Assembly: GCA_902494935.1 (NCBI GenBank)
Contig: CABUVH010000071.1
Location: 1 to 9,757 of the forward strand
Length of the DNA: 9,757 bases
Source of the DNA: an uncultured Collinsella sp.
GTDB lineage: Bacteria > Actinomycetota > Coriobacteriia > Coriobacteriales > Coriobacteriaceae
Reading direction: 5' to 3'
The notes beneath the pieces are model-generated. The model worked only from the letters and a program-made list of their open reading frames with translations, was not told the origin of the DNA and searched no databases. The translations under genes and the position numbers were made by a program. Below are positions 1-6,027 of this stretch, piece by piece. Position 1 is the first letter of the stretch; each line of letters starts with the position of its first letter.

Positions 1-710
1 GCGTGGTCGCCGTGTACAACGCGCCGCTCAACAGCGCATGCAACCACGGCATCGCGAAGGGCAACCCCAACGAGGTCTACCTGCGCTACCCGCGCTCTCC
101 CTTTGCCGACCAGTCCGGCGACGCCGGCTTCACCCGCACGCCGAGCGACGATGCGTGCGCCTACACCTGGGATCTCGCGCTCACCAAGCGCGGCAGCGAC
201 GGCGACAAGCCGCTTGCCGGGGCGGTCCTGAGCATCGCCGACGACCGCGGTCGCACGTTGGCGGCCGACGGCACGTGGGATGCAGAGGGCAAGGCCACCG
301 TCACCACGGGCGAGGACGGCCGCGTGACCGTCTCGGGCGTGGACTCGGGCAAGCTGGAGGTCCGCGAGCTCAAGGCGCCCAAGGGCTACACCGCCTTTGA
401 GGGCGCGCGCTCCGTGACGGTCAAGGCTGAGGGCCTGGACGTCGACCAGGTGGCCGCCGCCAAGCCCAATCTCACCATCACGGCCGAGTCGCCCCTGCGC
501 GCCGACAGCGCGGACGGGTCGACGGGCAGCCTGGAGGCGTCGCTCATCAACACGCCCACCGGCACACCCCCTAGCATTACCACCGGAGGCTTTATGCCCT
601 CGACTGGCGATATGGCAATGTACGCCGCGGCCGCCGCAGCGGTCGCCGGAGCCGCGCTCATCGTGGTCGCGCTCCTGGTCAAGCGGGGAGGTGGCAGCCA
701 TAAAGAGTAG
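1..710 (+). CDS. Sortase-anchored pilin/adhesin, C-terminal part (5' end outside window)
   Basis: This is the last 236 codons or so of a cell-surface protein, open from the left edge with TAG at 708-710. Numbering from the GTG codon at 3, residues 23-60 (NEVYLRYPRSP onward) resemble the end of an isopeptide-forming fimbrial domain; the next pilin has NSVKLIYSNNP at the matching place. Residues 58-150 form an SpaA/Cna-B type beta domain with an E-box-like LEVRELKAPKGY (118-129). Lys62 and Glu122 are plausible partners for an internal isopeptide bond, by family analogy. The C-terminus is a cell-wall sorting signal: MPSTG (198-202), a hydrophobic stretch (206-226), then a Lys/Arg tail. The sortase at 5076 is the likely processing enzyme. 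The true start and the N-terminal domains, which could be a tip adhesin, are not visible. The pilin class is therefore inferred. Confidence 0.85.
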   Translation, partial: VVAVYNAPLNSACNHGIAKGNPNEVYLRYPRSPFADQSGDAGFTRTPSDDACAYTWDLALTKRGSDGDKPLAGAVLSIADDRGRTLAADGTWDAEGKATVTTGEDGRVTVSGVDSGKLEVRELKAPKGYTAFEGARSVTVKAEGLDVDQVAAAKPNLTITAESPLRADSADGSTGSLEASLINTPTGTPPSITTGGFMPSTGDMAMYAAAAAAVAGAALIVVALLVKRGGGSHKE

Positions 711-818
711 CTGGCAGCCCCACAGAGAGCGGGGCGAGACGTAGCGAAGTAGATGCTAAGACACAGACAGACAGATTTAGATCAAATGGAATTCGAGCAG
801 AAAGCAGAGGAAAAGAAG

Positions 819-1538
819 ATGAGCATGAGCAAGAACATCGCACGCCTGGCAGTAACCGCCGGCCTCACAGCAGCGCTGAGCTTCGGCGGCGTCATGGCTC
901 CGGTGACCATGGCGTTTGCTGATGGTGCGACTGCTACGACCAATAGCATCAAGATCAACAAGAACAATGAGAATGGCGATGTGACGTACAAGGCCTACCA
1001 GATTTTCAAGGCCGATGTTGTGGATGGAACCGACGGGTCGGGCAAGGTCGTTTCGAACATCGATTGGGCGAGCCCTAAGGCGAAGGATGCGGTCCTGAAC
1101 TATCTTTCAAATGTACCCAAATCTGATATCACCCTTAGCTCCTCAGCACAAGCTGCTGCTAAGTATCTGACCGATCATGTAGATGGCACCGGCGAGACGA
1201 CCCCCATTGAAAACGACAATCTGTTCAACGGGTTGGCAAAGGCGGTCGTGAAGAACGTAGACCAGACGGGTTCTTCCTTTACCACCGACGATGTCTTTAA
1301 GCCCCAGGATGGCAACGGAAATGCCCTGCAAGGCTATTATCTCTTTGTGACTGATGAGAGCACCTTGAGCACCGATCAGGAAGTGAAGAAGAATACTGGT
1401 ACTTCGCCGATCTTCGCTGTTGTCGGCGACGCTCTCGTGACCGTTGCCGAGAAGACCAGCATTCCCACAGTTGTGAAGAAAGTCAGAAACGACGACGGCA
1501 GCGATTGGGCCGACAAGGCCGACTCTCAGATGGGCTAG
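819..1538 (+). CDS. N-terminal portion of the pilin as translated with standard termination
   Basis: With ordinary termination at TAG (1536-1538), this frame gives a 239-residue secreted product. It contains the signal peptide and the first pilin domain but no Cna-B domain and no LPXTG signal. Such a product could not be a sortase substrate and would probably be released or degraded. The gene follows the upstream pilin by 108 bases with no convincing promoter between them, so cotranscription is likely. Confidence 0.7.
   Translation: MSMSKNIARLAVTAGLTAALSFGGVMAPVTMAFADGATATTNSIKINKNNENGDVTYKAYQIFKADVVDGTDGSGKVVSNIDWASPKAKDAVLNYLSNVPKSDITLSSSAQAAAKYLTDHVDGTGETTPIENDNLFNGLAKAVVKNVDQTGSSFTTDDVFKPQDGNGNALQGYYLFVTDESTLSTDQEVKKNTGTSPIFAVVGDALVTVAEKTSIPTVVKKVRNDDGSDWADKADSQMG
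1536..1538 (+). other. In-frame amber codon inside the pilin gene
   Basis: The codons read ATG GGC TAG CAA GTT GAG. The protein on both sides matches the usual start of an isopeptide fimbrial domain (a G-x-x-V-x-Y pattern), so TAG has replaced a sense codon. A single C-to-T change from CAG is the simplest origin, and several other one-base changes fit. No homopolymer or short repeat here would suggest slippage. TAG also ends the upstream pilin (708-710) and the winged-helix gene (4207-4209), so TAG is an ordinary stop in this genome. Confidence 0.9.
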
Positions 1539-2552
1539 CAAGTTGAGTATAAGCTGACTGGTACTGTTGCCAGCAATATCGCTACGTTCGGTACTTACCA
1601 TTATGAGTTTAGCGATAAGCTTTCTGGCGGTCTGACGGCAGATGCTAACAGCGTCGTTGTTAAAATCGGTAATACGACCCTTTCGCGCAACGCGACTCTT
1701 GGTCTCGATACCGGTTACGATGTTTCGATTGATGATGCGACTAACACGCTGACCGTAAAGTTTGCCGACCTCAAAGCTGCTGCGAACGCGGCCAGCGCGA
1801 CGCTCGACGGCCGCTCTAATGTCGTCGTCACTTATACTGCCAAGCTCGACCACGAGAAGGTCGATAAGGTTACTGTTGGCGGCGAGGGCAATCCCAACAG
1901 CGTCAAGCTCATCTACTCCAACAATCCCATGAGCAATGGCAAGGGTGAGTCCGTGTCCGATACCGTTCGCGATTACACCTATGCACTCCAGCTTGTCAAG
2001 AAGGACTTTGACGACAACAGCAAGAAACTCGAGGGCGTTGAATTTACCATCAAAGCCACAGGCGCTGACGAGCTTGCATCTGGCGTGGAGGGCACGCAGT
2101 TTGTTCAGGGGGACGGGTCGCTTGGTGGCGATGCACATAGGTTTACGACCGATTCTAATGGCGTAATTAGTGTAAAGGGGCTCGACGCCGGTACCTATAC
2201 CGTTGAGGAGGTCAAGACCCCTGGTGGTTACAATACGCTGCCCAAATTTACCTTCACCATCGAGGCTGATGGCCTTGGTAAGGAAGAGGGCGAGTTGCTT
2301 GAAGGTGCTTCCGACCCGAATACGTTGAGGATTACGGGAACGACGCCTGCCTCCGATCTCGTCAAGATTGACGGCGTTCAGACTGACGGCACCGTCATCC
2401 TCACCGTCAAGAACAAGAAGGGTTCCAACCTCCCGCTCACCGGTCTTAACGGCGTGACCTTCACTTGGATCGCTGGTGGCGCGGTGCTGTGCATCGGTGT
2501 GGCTCACCTCATCCGCAGCCGTAAGCAGGCTGAGGAGTCCGAGCAGGAGTAA
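1539..2552 (+). pseudogene. C-terminal portion of the interrupted pilin (Cna-B domain and LPLTG anchor)
   Basis: This part is open for 337 codons directly after the amber codon and ends with TAA at 2550-2552. The first internal ATG that would allow a long product is at 1929, but the bases before it (ACTCCAACAATCCC) carry no Shine-Dalgarno sequence, and any product would lack a signal peptide. Independent expression as a surface protein is therefore unlikely. The absence of further stops or frameshifts suggests the interruption is recent or conditional. Confidence 0.75.
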
Positions 2553-2652
2553 CGCTCGCTCACCCATCCCTTTGGCAGGTGGGATGTGATGGCCATGAGA
2601 CTTGCGGACACTTTTCTCGTCCATCCACGTTCTTGCTTTGCCACTCTCTTTT

Positions 2653-2691
2653 CGGGGCAGACTCCGCAATGGAGTCTGCCCCGTTCTTTTT
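2653..2691 (+). terminator. Rho-independent terminator of the pilin operon
   Basis: A perfect 13-base-pair stem (CGGGGCAGACTCC at 2653-2665 with its complement at 2671-2683) encloses a 5-base loop and is followed by TTCTTTTT (2684-2691). It lies 100 bases after the pilin stop. It separates the pilins from everything downstream, so the sortase at 5076 needs its own promoter. Confidence 0.9.
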
Positions 2692-2857
2692 GGACAATGC
2701 AGCCAGCCTCCATCGTCCGATGGATCAAGCGTATGAATATCGAACAGATGTTTGCAATTATTGCGTTTACCAGCTTTTGGTGCATACACTCGCAGTAAAA
2801 TACCCTTGCGACGCATCCCGTGCGCAGGCGGCCGACGACTCGATCGGAGGTCCCCAA

Positions 2858-3010
2858 ATGCTGAAATTCCTTAACGCGCTCGCCGCCCTCGCGGCGGTGG
2901 GCACGTTCGTCATCGCGTTTCTTGACTCGTATGAGGTTCGGTTTAAGGTCCGTAGGCGCACGCGCGGTGCGGACGGTAGAAGGCATTTGCGCCGCAACAA
3001 GCGCAAATAA
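2858..3010 (+). CDS. Small membrane protein with basic tail, 50 residues, function unknown
   Basis: I do not recognise this gene. GGAGG at 2846-2850 lies 7 bases before the ATG, a textbook ribosome binding site, which is why this start is preferred over longer in-frame options. Those longer options begin before the pilin terminator and run straight through it. Residues 4-22 (FLNALAALAAVGTFVIAFL) are one probable membrane helix; residues 23-29 are a short polar link. Residues 30-50 are dominated by Arg and Lys (KVRRRTRGADGRRHLRRNKRK minus the last residue), which should stay cytoplasmic. A weak -10-like TAAAAT (2796-2801) is present without a good -35. The gene is isolated between the pilin terminator and its own downstream hairpin, so it is probably a single-gene transcript. 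It could be a small regulatory membrane protein or a type I toxin-like peptide; the strongly basic tail could also bind nucleic acid. These are guesses. Confidence 0.6.
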   Translation: MLKFLNALAALAAVGTFVIAFLDSYEVRFKVRRRTRGADGRRHLRRNKRK

Positions 3011-3011
3011 G

Positions 3012-3040
3012 AATGCCCGGGGTTCGGAGCCCGGGCATTT
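3012..3040 (+). terminator. Hairpin terminator after the small membrane-protein gene
   Basis: A 10-base-pair stem (AATGCCCGGG at 3012-3021 with CCCGGGCATT at 3030-3039) starts 2 bases after the TAA stop. Only three T residues end the right arm on the + strand. On the - strand the stem is followed by CTTATTTG, so it may act in both directions. Confidence 0.6.
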
Positions 3041-3115
3041 AACAAAAGCTGAAAACTAGGCCGCCCGCGCTCTCGTACACTTACGCGGGATGCGTCGTTT
3101 TCTATTGACATTGTA

Positions 3116-3141
3116 TCCCGAATCGCCCCGCCGATCCGGGA
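3116..3141. repeat. Hairpin-forming inverted repeat upstream of the defence module
   Basis: TCCCGAATCG (3116-3125) and CGATCCGGGA (3132-3141) form a 10-base-pair stem with one A/C mismatch and a 6-base loop. A perfect -35 hexamer TTGACA sits just upstream (3105-3110), but no -10 box lies at the right distance (CCGCCG at 3128-3133). It may be an attenuator or binding site, or may have no function. Confidence 0.35.
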
Positions 3142-3177
3142 CATTCTGAAAACTCAAATGCGGGCTTATGCACGAAA

Positions 3178-3228
3178 GGAATCTCGTCAATTCCGAAAAT
3201 TATGTATAATTCCAATATAAACTGGAAT
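3178..3228 (+). promoter_or_regulatory. Promoter and dual-palindrome operator of the AbiE-like module
   Basis: A consensus -10 box TATAAT lies at 3205-3210, with a weak -35 candidate TCGTCA (3184-3189, 15-base spacer). Four half-sites of one motif surround it. GGAAT (3178-3182) and ATTCC (3190-3194) make the first palindrome with a 7-base spacer. ATTCCA (3209-3214) and TGGAAT (3223-3228) make the second with an 8-base spacer. They overlap the putative -35, the -10 and the transcription start. AbiEi antitoxins are known to repress their own operon by binding a pair of inverted repeats, so the downstream winged-helix protein is the obvious candidate binder (inference). Confidence 0.55.
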
Positions 3229-3237
3229 CAAACGAAA

Positions 3238-4209
3238 ATGATGGAAATGAACGAAGCGCTAATCTACTTACAAGAAGCACTAGGCCTCTCCGCCAAGGCC
3301 AAAACTTGGCCTGGATCCACACGCTTGCCGCTGCATCTGCGGGCGGTTGAGGTCCGCGCTGTTGACGCAAACGGTTTTTCGTTTTTGCTTGCAAGTTTGC
3401 CTACTGGCGTCGGGCTTCCCGAGGCTAAGAGAGTCTATAGTCAGCTAGCCTTACGCGCGGAGACTCCTGTTGTCGTTTCGTTTCCTGATGCCGATGCACG
3501 TCAGCGCAAAGCATTGATCGCACAAGGGATTCCCTTTGTCTGCCCAGGTAGACAGGCTTTTCTTCCATTTATGGGCACAGCCTGCACGGAGAGGGGCGGT
3601 GCCCGGTTTCGCAATCGCGCGACCAAGATGTCACCCAACGCACAGGCTGCCGCAATCTGGGGAGTAGCCCAGGAGCCATATCGTCCCTATGACCTTTGTC
3701 GTGCGCTTGGGATTTCGGCAAGCCGCGCGAGTGAGGCCATAACCGAGCTTGTTGACAGGGGGCTCGCGAGGCGCGAGCGTCGCGAGCGACGTGTCGTCGT
3801 GTTCCCTGTTGCTGTTGATCTTTTGCTCAGTGAGCACATGGCAGAGCTCTCCTCGCCTGTCTCGAAGGTCTTTTTTGCAAGGAAGACGCCGCAGATCGAC
3901 TGTCTTGTTGACGCCGGGGAGACGGCGCTCGCCGCGCGTTCGATGCTCGCTGCGCCGGGCATGGAACAAAAGGCCGTCTTAAGAAGTGCATGGCGTCAAC
4001 TGAGCGACCTCGAAGTCGCAGACGGGGAGTTGCCGGATAACGAGACGGCGATGATCCAAGTGTGGCGCTATGCGCCCGTGTTTGCCGACTCCTCCCGTGT
4101 CGACAACATTTCGCTTGCGCTATCTTTGGCGGCAATTGACGATGAGCGAATTCAGCTCGAAGTCGATCGAATGTTTGAAAGGGAATATCCATGGCAAGAA
4201 GCGCTGTAG
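3238..4209 (+). CDS. Winged-helix DNA-binding protein, AbiEi-like antitoxin candidate
   Basis: The frame opens at ATG 3202, but that start overlaps the -10 box and operator. I prefer 3238 (GGAA at 3224-3227, 10 bases upstream); 3241 and 3247 are also possible. Counting from 3238, the product is 323 residues. Residues about 28-118 form an N-terminal domain with LPLHLR, a central TPVVVSF strand and RKALIAQGIPFVCPGRQAFLPF, a pattern I associate with MarR-type regulators encoded beside nucleotidyltransferases. Residues about 132-190 are a winged helix-turn-helix: YDLCRALGISASRASEAITEL is the helix-turn-helix minus its last residue, followed by LVDRGLARRE and a basic wing. The C-terminal 130 residues are helical, with no motif I know. 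Classical AbiEi has its winged helix at the N-terminus, so this is a variant. The stop overlaps the nucleotidyltransferase start by 19 bases, implying translational coupling. The role as autorepressor and antitoxin is inferred from context. Confidence 0.7.
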   Translation: MMEMNEALIYLQEALGLSAKAKTWPGSTRLPLHLRAVEVRAVDANGFSFLLASLPTGVGLPEAKRVYSQLALRAETPVVVSFPDADARQRKALIAQGIPFVCPGRQAFLPFMGTACTERGGARFRNRATKMSPNAQAAAIWGVAQEPYRPYDLCRALGISASRASEAITELVDRGLARRERRERRVVVFPVAVDLLLSEHMAELSSPVSKVFFARKTPQIDCLVDAGETALAARSMLAAPGMEQKAVLRSAWRQLSDLEVADGELPDNETAMIQVWRYAPVFADSSRVDNISLALSLAAIDDERIQLEVDRMFEREYPWQEAL

Positions 4210-4964
4210 AAGGCCTCCAAGAATTTCAGCAGCATATGCAAGAAGCTGCAGGATCGTATGCCCTTATCGGCGGCACGGCATGCGACATTTTGCTCGCGGA
4301 GGCGGGACTTCCGTTTAGGGCGACTCACGATTTTGATGTGGTAATTGTCGCCGATGACCGGTTGCCTCAGACGGCAGAAGCCATATGGACTTTGGTGCGT
4401 GATGGCGGTTACCGCTGCGGCTGGGGCGAAGGCAAAGGCTCATGTTTTTATCGGTTCACAGAGCCTAAGAGGCCAGGTTACCCCCATATGATCGAACTCT
4501 TCGCGAAGTGCCCCGACTTTCTAAAGGGTCGTGAGGGGATTGATGTGGCGCCAATTCACGTTGATGAAAACATAAGCAGTCTTTCGGCAATTTTGTTGGA
4601 CGATGCTTACTACAGCTTGTTCCTTCAGGGAATTCGGACCGTAGGCGGCGTTTCGGTCCTGGGTACGGAATACATTGTCCCGTTCAAAGCGAAGGCGTAT
4701 CTCGACCTAAAAGCTAGAAGGGAAGCGGGGGAGAACGTTGATTCGAAGAAGGTAAAAAAGCATAAACGCGATGCGCTGAGGCTTGCTCAGCTGCTTGGCG
4801 AGTCGGAAGGTGTCGACCTGCGCGGAGAACTGAAGGACGATATGATTGCGTTTGTTAAAGATTGTGAGGTGGGCGACGTCAATCTGAAACAGATCGGGGT
4901 TGCGGGCGCAACGATGGCGCAGTTGCTTGAGACGATGAAAGCAACATATGGCTTGATTGGTTGA
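4191..4964 (+). CDS. AbiEii/DUF1814-like nucleotidyltransferase, toxin candidate
   Basis: The 257-residue product has the signature of the minimal nucleotidyltransferase fold. A helix-strand leads into YALIGGTACDILL (Gly27-Gly28), then FRATHDFDVVIV, where Asp47 and Asp49 are the likely metal-binding pair. IELF with Glu102 may supply the third acidic residue. The C-terminal half has VPFKAKAYLDLKARRE (164-178) and KKHKRDALRLAQLL (189-202), matching the conserved Lys and Arg-Asp positions of the AbiEii/AbiGii toxin family. Relatives such as MenT and AbiEii transfer nucleotides to tRNA or bind GTP; the substrate here is unknown. The start is supported by AAAGGG (4178-4183), 7 bases upstream and inside the previous gene. 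It sits second in a two-gene operon, the usual antitoxin-toxin order. The active-site residues look intact. A house-keeping nucleotidyltransferase role cannot be excluded but the pairing argues against it. Confidence 0.75.
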   Translation: MARSAVEGLQEFQQHMQEAAGSYALIGGTACDILLAEAGLPFRATHDFDVVIVADDRLPQTAEAIWTLVRDGGYRCGWGEGKGSCFYRFTEPKRPGYPHMIELFAKCPDFLKGREGIDVAPIHVDENISSLSAILLDDAYYSLFLQGIRTVGGVSVLGTEYIVPFKAKAYLDLKARREAGENVDSKKVKKHKRDALRLAQLLGESEGVDLRGELKDDMIAFVKDCEVGDVNLKQIGVAGATMAQLLETMKATYGLIG

Positions 4965-4979
4965 GTGTGGTTACGTGGC

Positions 4980-5010
4980 CCGGACGGTGCAGTCTAGCGG
5001 CGTTGTCCGG
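4980..5010. repeat. Short inverted repeat between the nucleotidyltransferase and sortase genes
   Basis: CCGGAC (4980-4985) pairs with GTCCGG (5005-5010) across a 19-base loop. There is no T-run after it, so it is a poor terminator. It lies in the 111-base gap before the sortase. A -10-like TATTAT (5032-5037) in the same gap has no -35 at normal distance. Confidence 0.25.
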
Positions 5011-5075
5011 CTCAGGAGCTCGCTAATCGGCTATTATTTGTTTAGACAACATGAGCTGTAGAGGAGTGACCGGCG

Positions 5076-6014
5076 ATGGTGCAGAGCGCCAAACATATGA
5101 AGAGCAATAACGCCGCGGCCAACGGCGGATCAAGCCCTCAGCCCAATCCTCAACCAAAGCCCAAGCGCCGCCGCAAGCGGCTGCCGCGCTGGGCCGACCG
5201 GCTCATCACCATCGTCATCATCCTTATTGGCGTGGGCCTTATGACCTGGCCGTGGATCTTGGACCGGCTCGAGGCCTCGGGCGTGTTCAACCAGATCAGC
5301 ACGGTGTCCAGCACCGTGGACGCGCTGTCTGCCGAGGAGCGCGAGCGCATCCTGCTCCAGGCTCGCTCCTTTAACGAGCAGCTGGCGGGCGAGGCCACCG
5401 AGCTTCCCGTCGACCAGATCGAGCCCTACGCTCAGCAGCTCATCTTTGACCGCGACCCCATGATGAGCTGGGTCGAGATCCCCTCCATCGACGTGAGCAT
5501 GCCCATCTACCACGGCACGAGCGAAGAAGTCCTTATGGCGGGCGTCGGCCACCTGGAGGGCACGAGCCTGCCGGTGGGCGGCACCTCGACGCATTGCGTG
5601 CTCACCGCGCACTCGGGCATGCGTAACCTGAGCATGTTCGACGACATCCACTCGCTGGAGCCCGGCGACCTGGTGCTGCTGCACACCATGAACAAGACGC
5701 TCGCCTACAAGATGGTGGACTCCGAGGTGGTGCTGCCCGAGGAGATGGAGTCGCTGACCATCGAGCCCGGCGCCGACAAGGTGACGCTTGTCACCTGCAC
5801 GCCCTATGGCGTGAACGACCATCGTCTGCTGGTGCATTGCGTGCGCACCAAGTACAACAAGAAGGACGTCGACAAGCAAAAGTCGCTGGCCGGCCGCCAC
5901 TGGGGCAAGCGTGAGTTTGCCGTGCTCATCGTGGTCGTAGCCATTGTGCTGTTGCTGCTGGACATCGTGATCCACGCGGTCCGCAAGCGCCGCAAGGCCA
6001 AAGCCTCGGCATAA
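5076..6014 (+). CDS. Class C sortase, pilus assembly
   Basis: This 312-residue membrane transpeptidase cleaves LPXTG-like signals between Thr and Gly and joins pilin subunits through lysine side chains (family knowledge). Residues 1-40 are a cytoplasmic Pro/Lys/Arg-rich tail, 42-60 the first membrane helix, and 281-300 a second C-terminal helix typical of class C, followed by a basic end. The catalytic core shows MPIYHGT (142-148), His179 in LTAHSG, the TLVTC motif with Cys241 (237-241), and Arg250 in NDHRLLV. The whole triad is intact. The lid motif (Asp-Pro-aromatic) expected about 20-25 residues before the IPSIDV strand is not recognisable: that region reads ATELPVDQ. The start is supported by GAGGAG (5061-5066), 9 bases upstream. 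Its expected substrates are the two pilins at the left of the window. It is separated from them by a terminator, the small gene and the AbiE-like module, so it is probably transcribed apart from the pilins. Confidence 0.93.
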   Translation: MVQSAKHMKSNNAAANGGSSPQPNPQPKPKRRRKRLPRWADRLITIVIILIGVGLMTWPWILDRLEASGVFNQISTVSSTVDALSAEERERILLQARSFNEQLAGEATELPVDQIEPYAQQLIFDRDPMMSWVEIPSIDVSMPIYHGTSEEVLMAGVGHLEGTSLPVGGTSTHCVLTAHSGMRNLSMFDDIHSLEPGDLVLLHTMNKTLAYKMVDSEVVLPEEMESLTIEPGADKVTLVTCTPYGVNDHRLLVHCVRTKYNKKDVDKQKSLAGRHWGKREFAVLIVVVAIVLLLLDIVIHAVRKRRKAKASA

Positions 6015-6027
6015 GACATTCTCCAGA

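Larger units (their letters stand above)
819..2552 (+). pseudogene. LPXTG fimbrial pilin with in-frame amber stop (probable backbone pilin)
   Basis: This is one reading frame of 577 codons, interrupted only by TAG at codon 240. The start at 819 is chosen because GAGG at 807-810 lies 8 bases upstream; an in-frame ATG at 753 lacks such a site. Residues 1-34 are a signal peptide (basic MSMSKNIAR, hydrophobic core, AFA before Asp35). Residues 44-210 form a pilin N-terminal domain with the typical YKAYQIF (57-63). Residues 217-370 match an isopeptide-forming fimbrial domain (TVVKKV, then VEYKLTGT just after the stop). Residues 390-520 form a Cna-B domain with E-box YTVEEVKTPGGY (460-471) and a candidate bonding Lys394/395. 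LPLTG (538-542), a hydrophobic span and a charged tail complete the sorting signal. If translated in full it would be polymerised by the class C sortase. Whether it is inactivated, read through or a sequencing error cannot be decided from sequence alone. Confidence 0.8.
2809..3097. repeat. 12-bp inverted repeat arms flanking the small membrane-protein gene
   Basis: CGACGCATCCCG at 2809-2820 recurs exactly in inverse orientation at 3086-3097. Each arm has a further GGCGGCC match on its inner side (2827-2833, and the inverse at 3059-3065). The left arm lies between a possible -10 (TAAAAT, 2796-2801) and the Shine-Dalgarno sequence of the small gene; the right arm lies past its hairpin. The arms could mark a small mobile unit, a duplicated leader or a paired regulatory site. 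Nothing in the sequence decides between these. Confidence 0.5.

Noticed and set aside
717..735. GCCCC/GGGGC hairpin after the first pilin stop
   Set aside because: The stem has only five base pairs and no T-run, so it is too weak to call a terminator between the two pilins.
753..818. Upstream ATG for the second pilin
   Set aside because: The extra 22 residues are polar and would precede a normal signal peptide. GAGG is positioned for the ATG at 819.
1536..1538. Genome-wide amber recoding as the explanation of the pilin TAG
   Set aside because: TAG also terminates the first pilin and the winged-helix gene at positions that fit their domain ends, so general reassignment is unlikely. Local readthrough remains possible.
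2565..2586. CATCCC/GGGATG stem just after the second pilin stop
   Set aside because: It has six base pairs with a 10-base loop and no T-run. The much stronger terminator at 2653 explains transcript ending.
2586..2798. 70-residue + strand frame after the pilin stop
   Set aside because: It runs across the terminator stem, has no Shine-Dalgarno sequence and no recognisable sequence pattern.
1143..2816. 557-residue open frame on the - strand opposite the second pilin
   Set aside because: It spans the pilin coding sequence and the operon terminator, has no recognisable domain, and the + strand frame has clear pilin motifs. It is an antisense shadow.
2579..2857. N-terminal extension of the small membrane protein to ATG 2579
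   Set aside because: The extension would be translated through the 13-base-pair terminator at 2653-2691, and it lacks a ribosome binding site. The ATG at 2858 has an ideal GGAGG.
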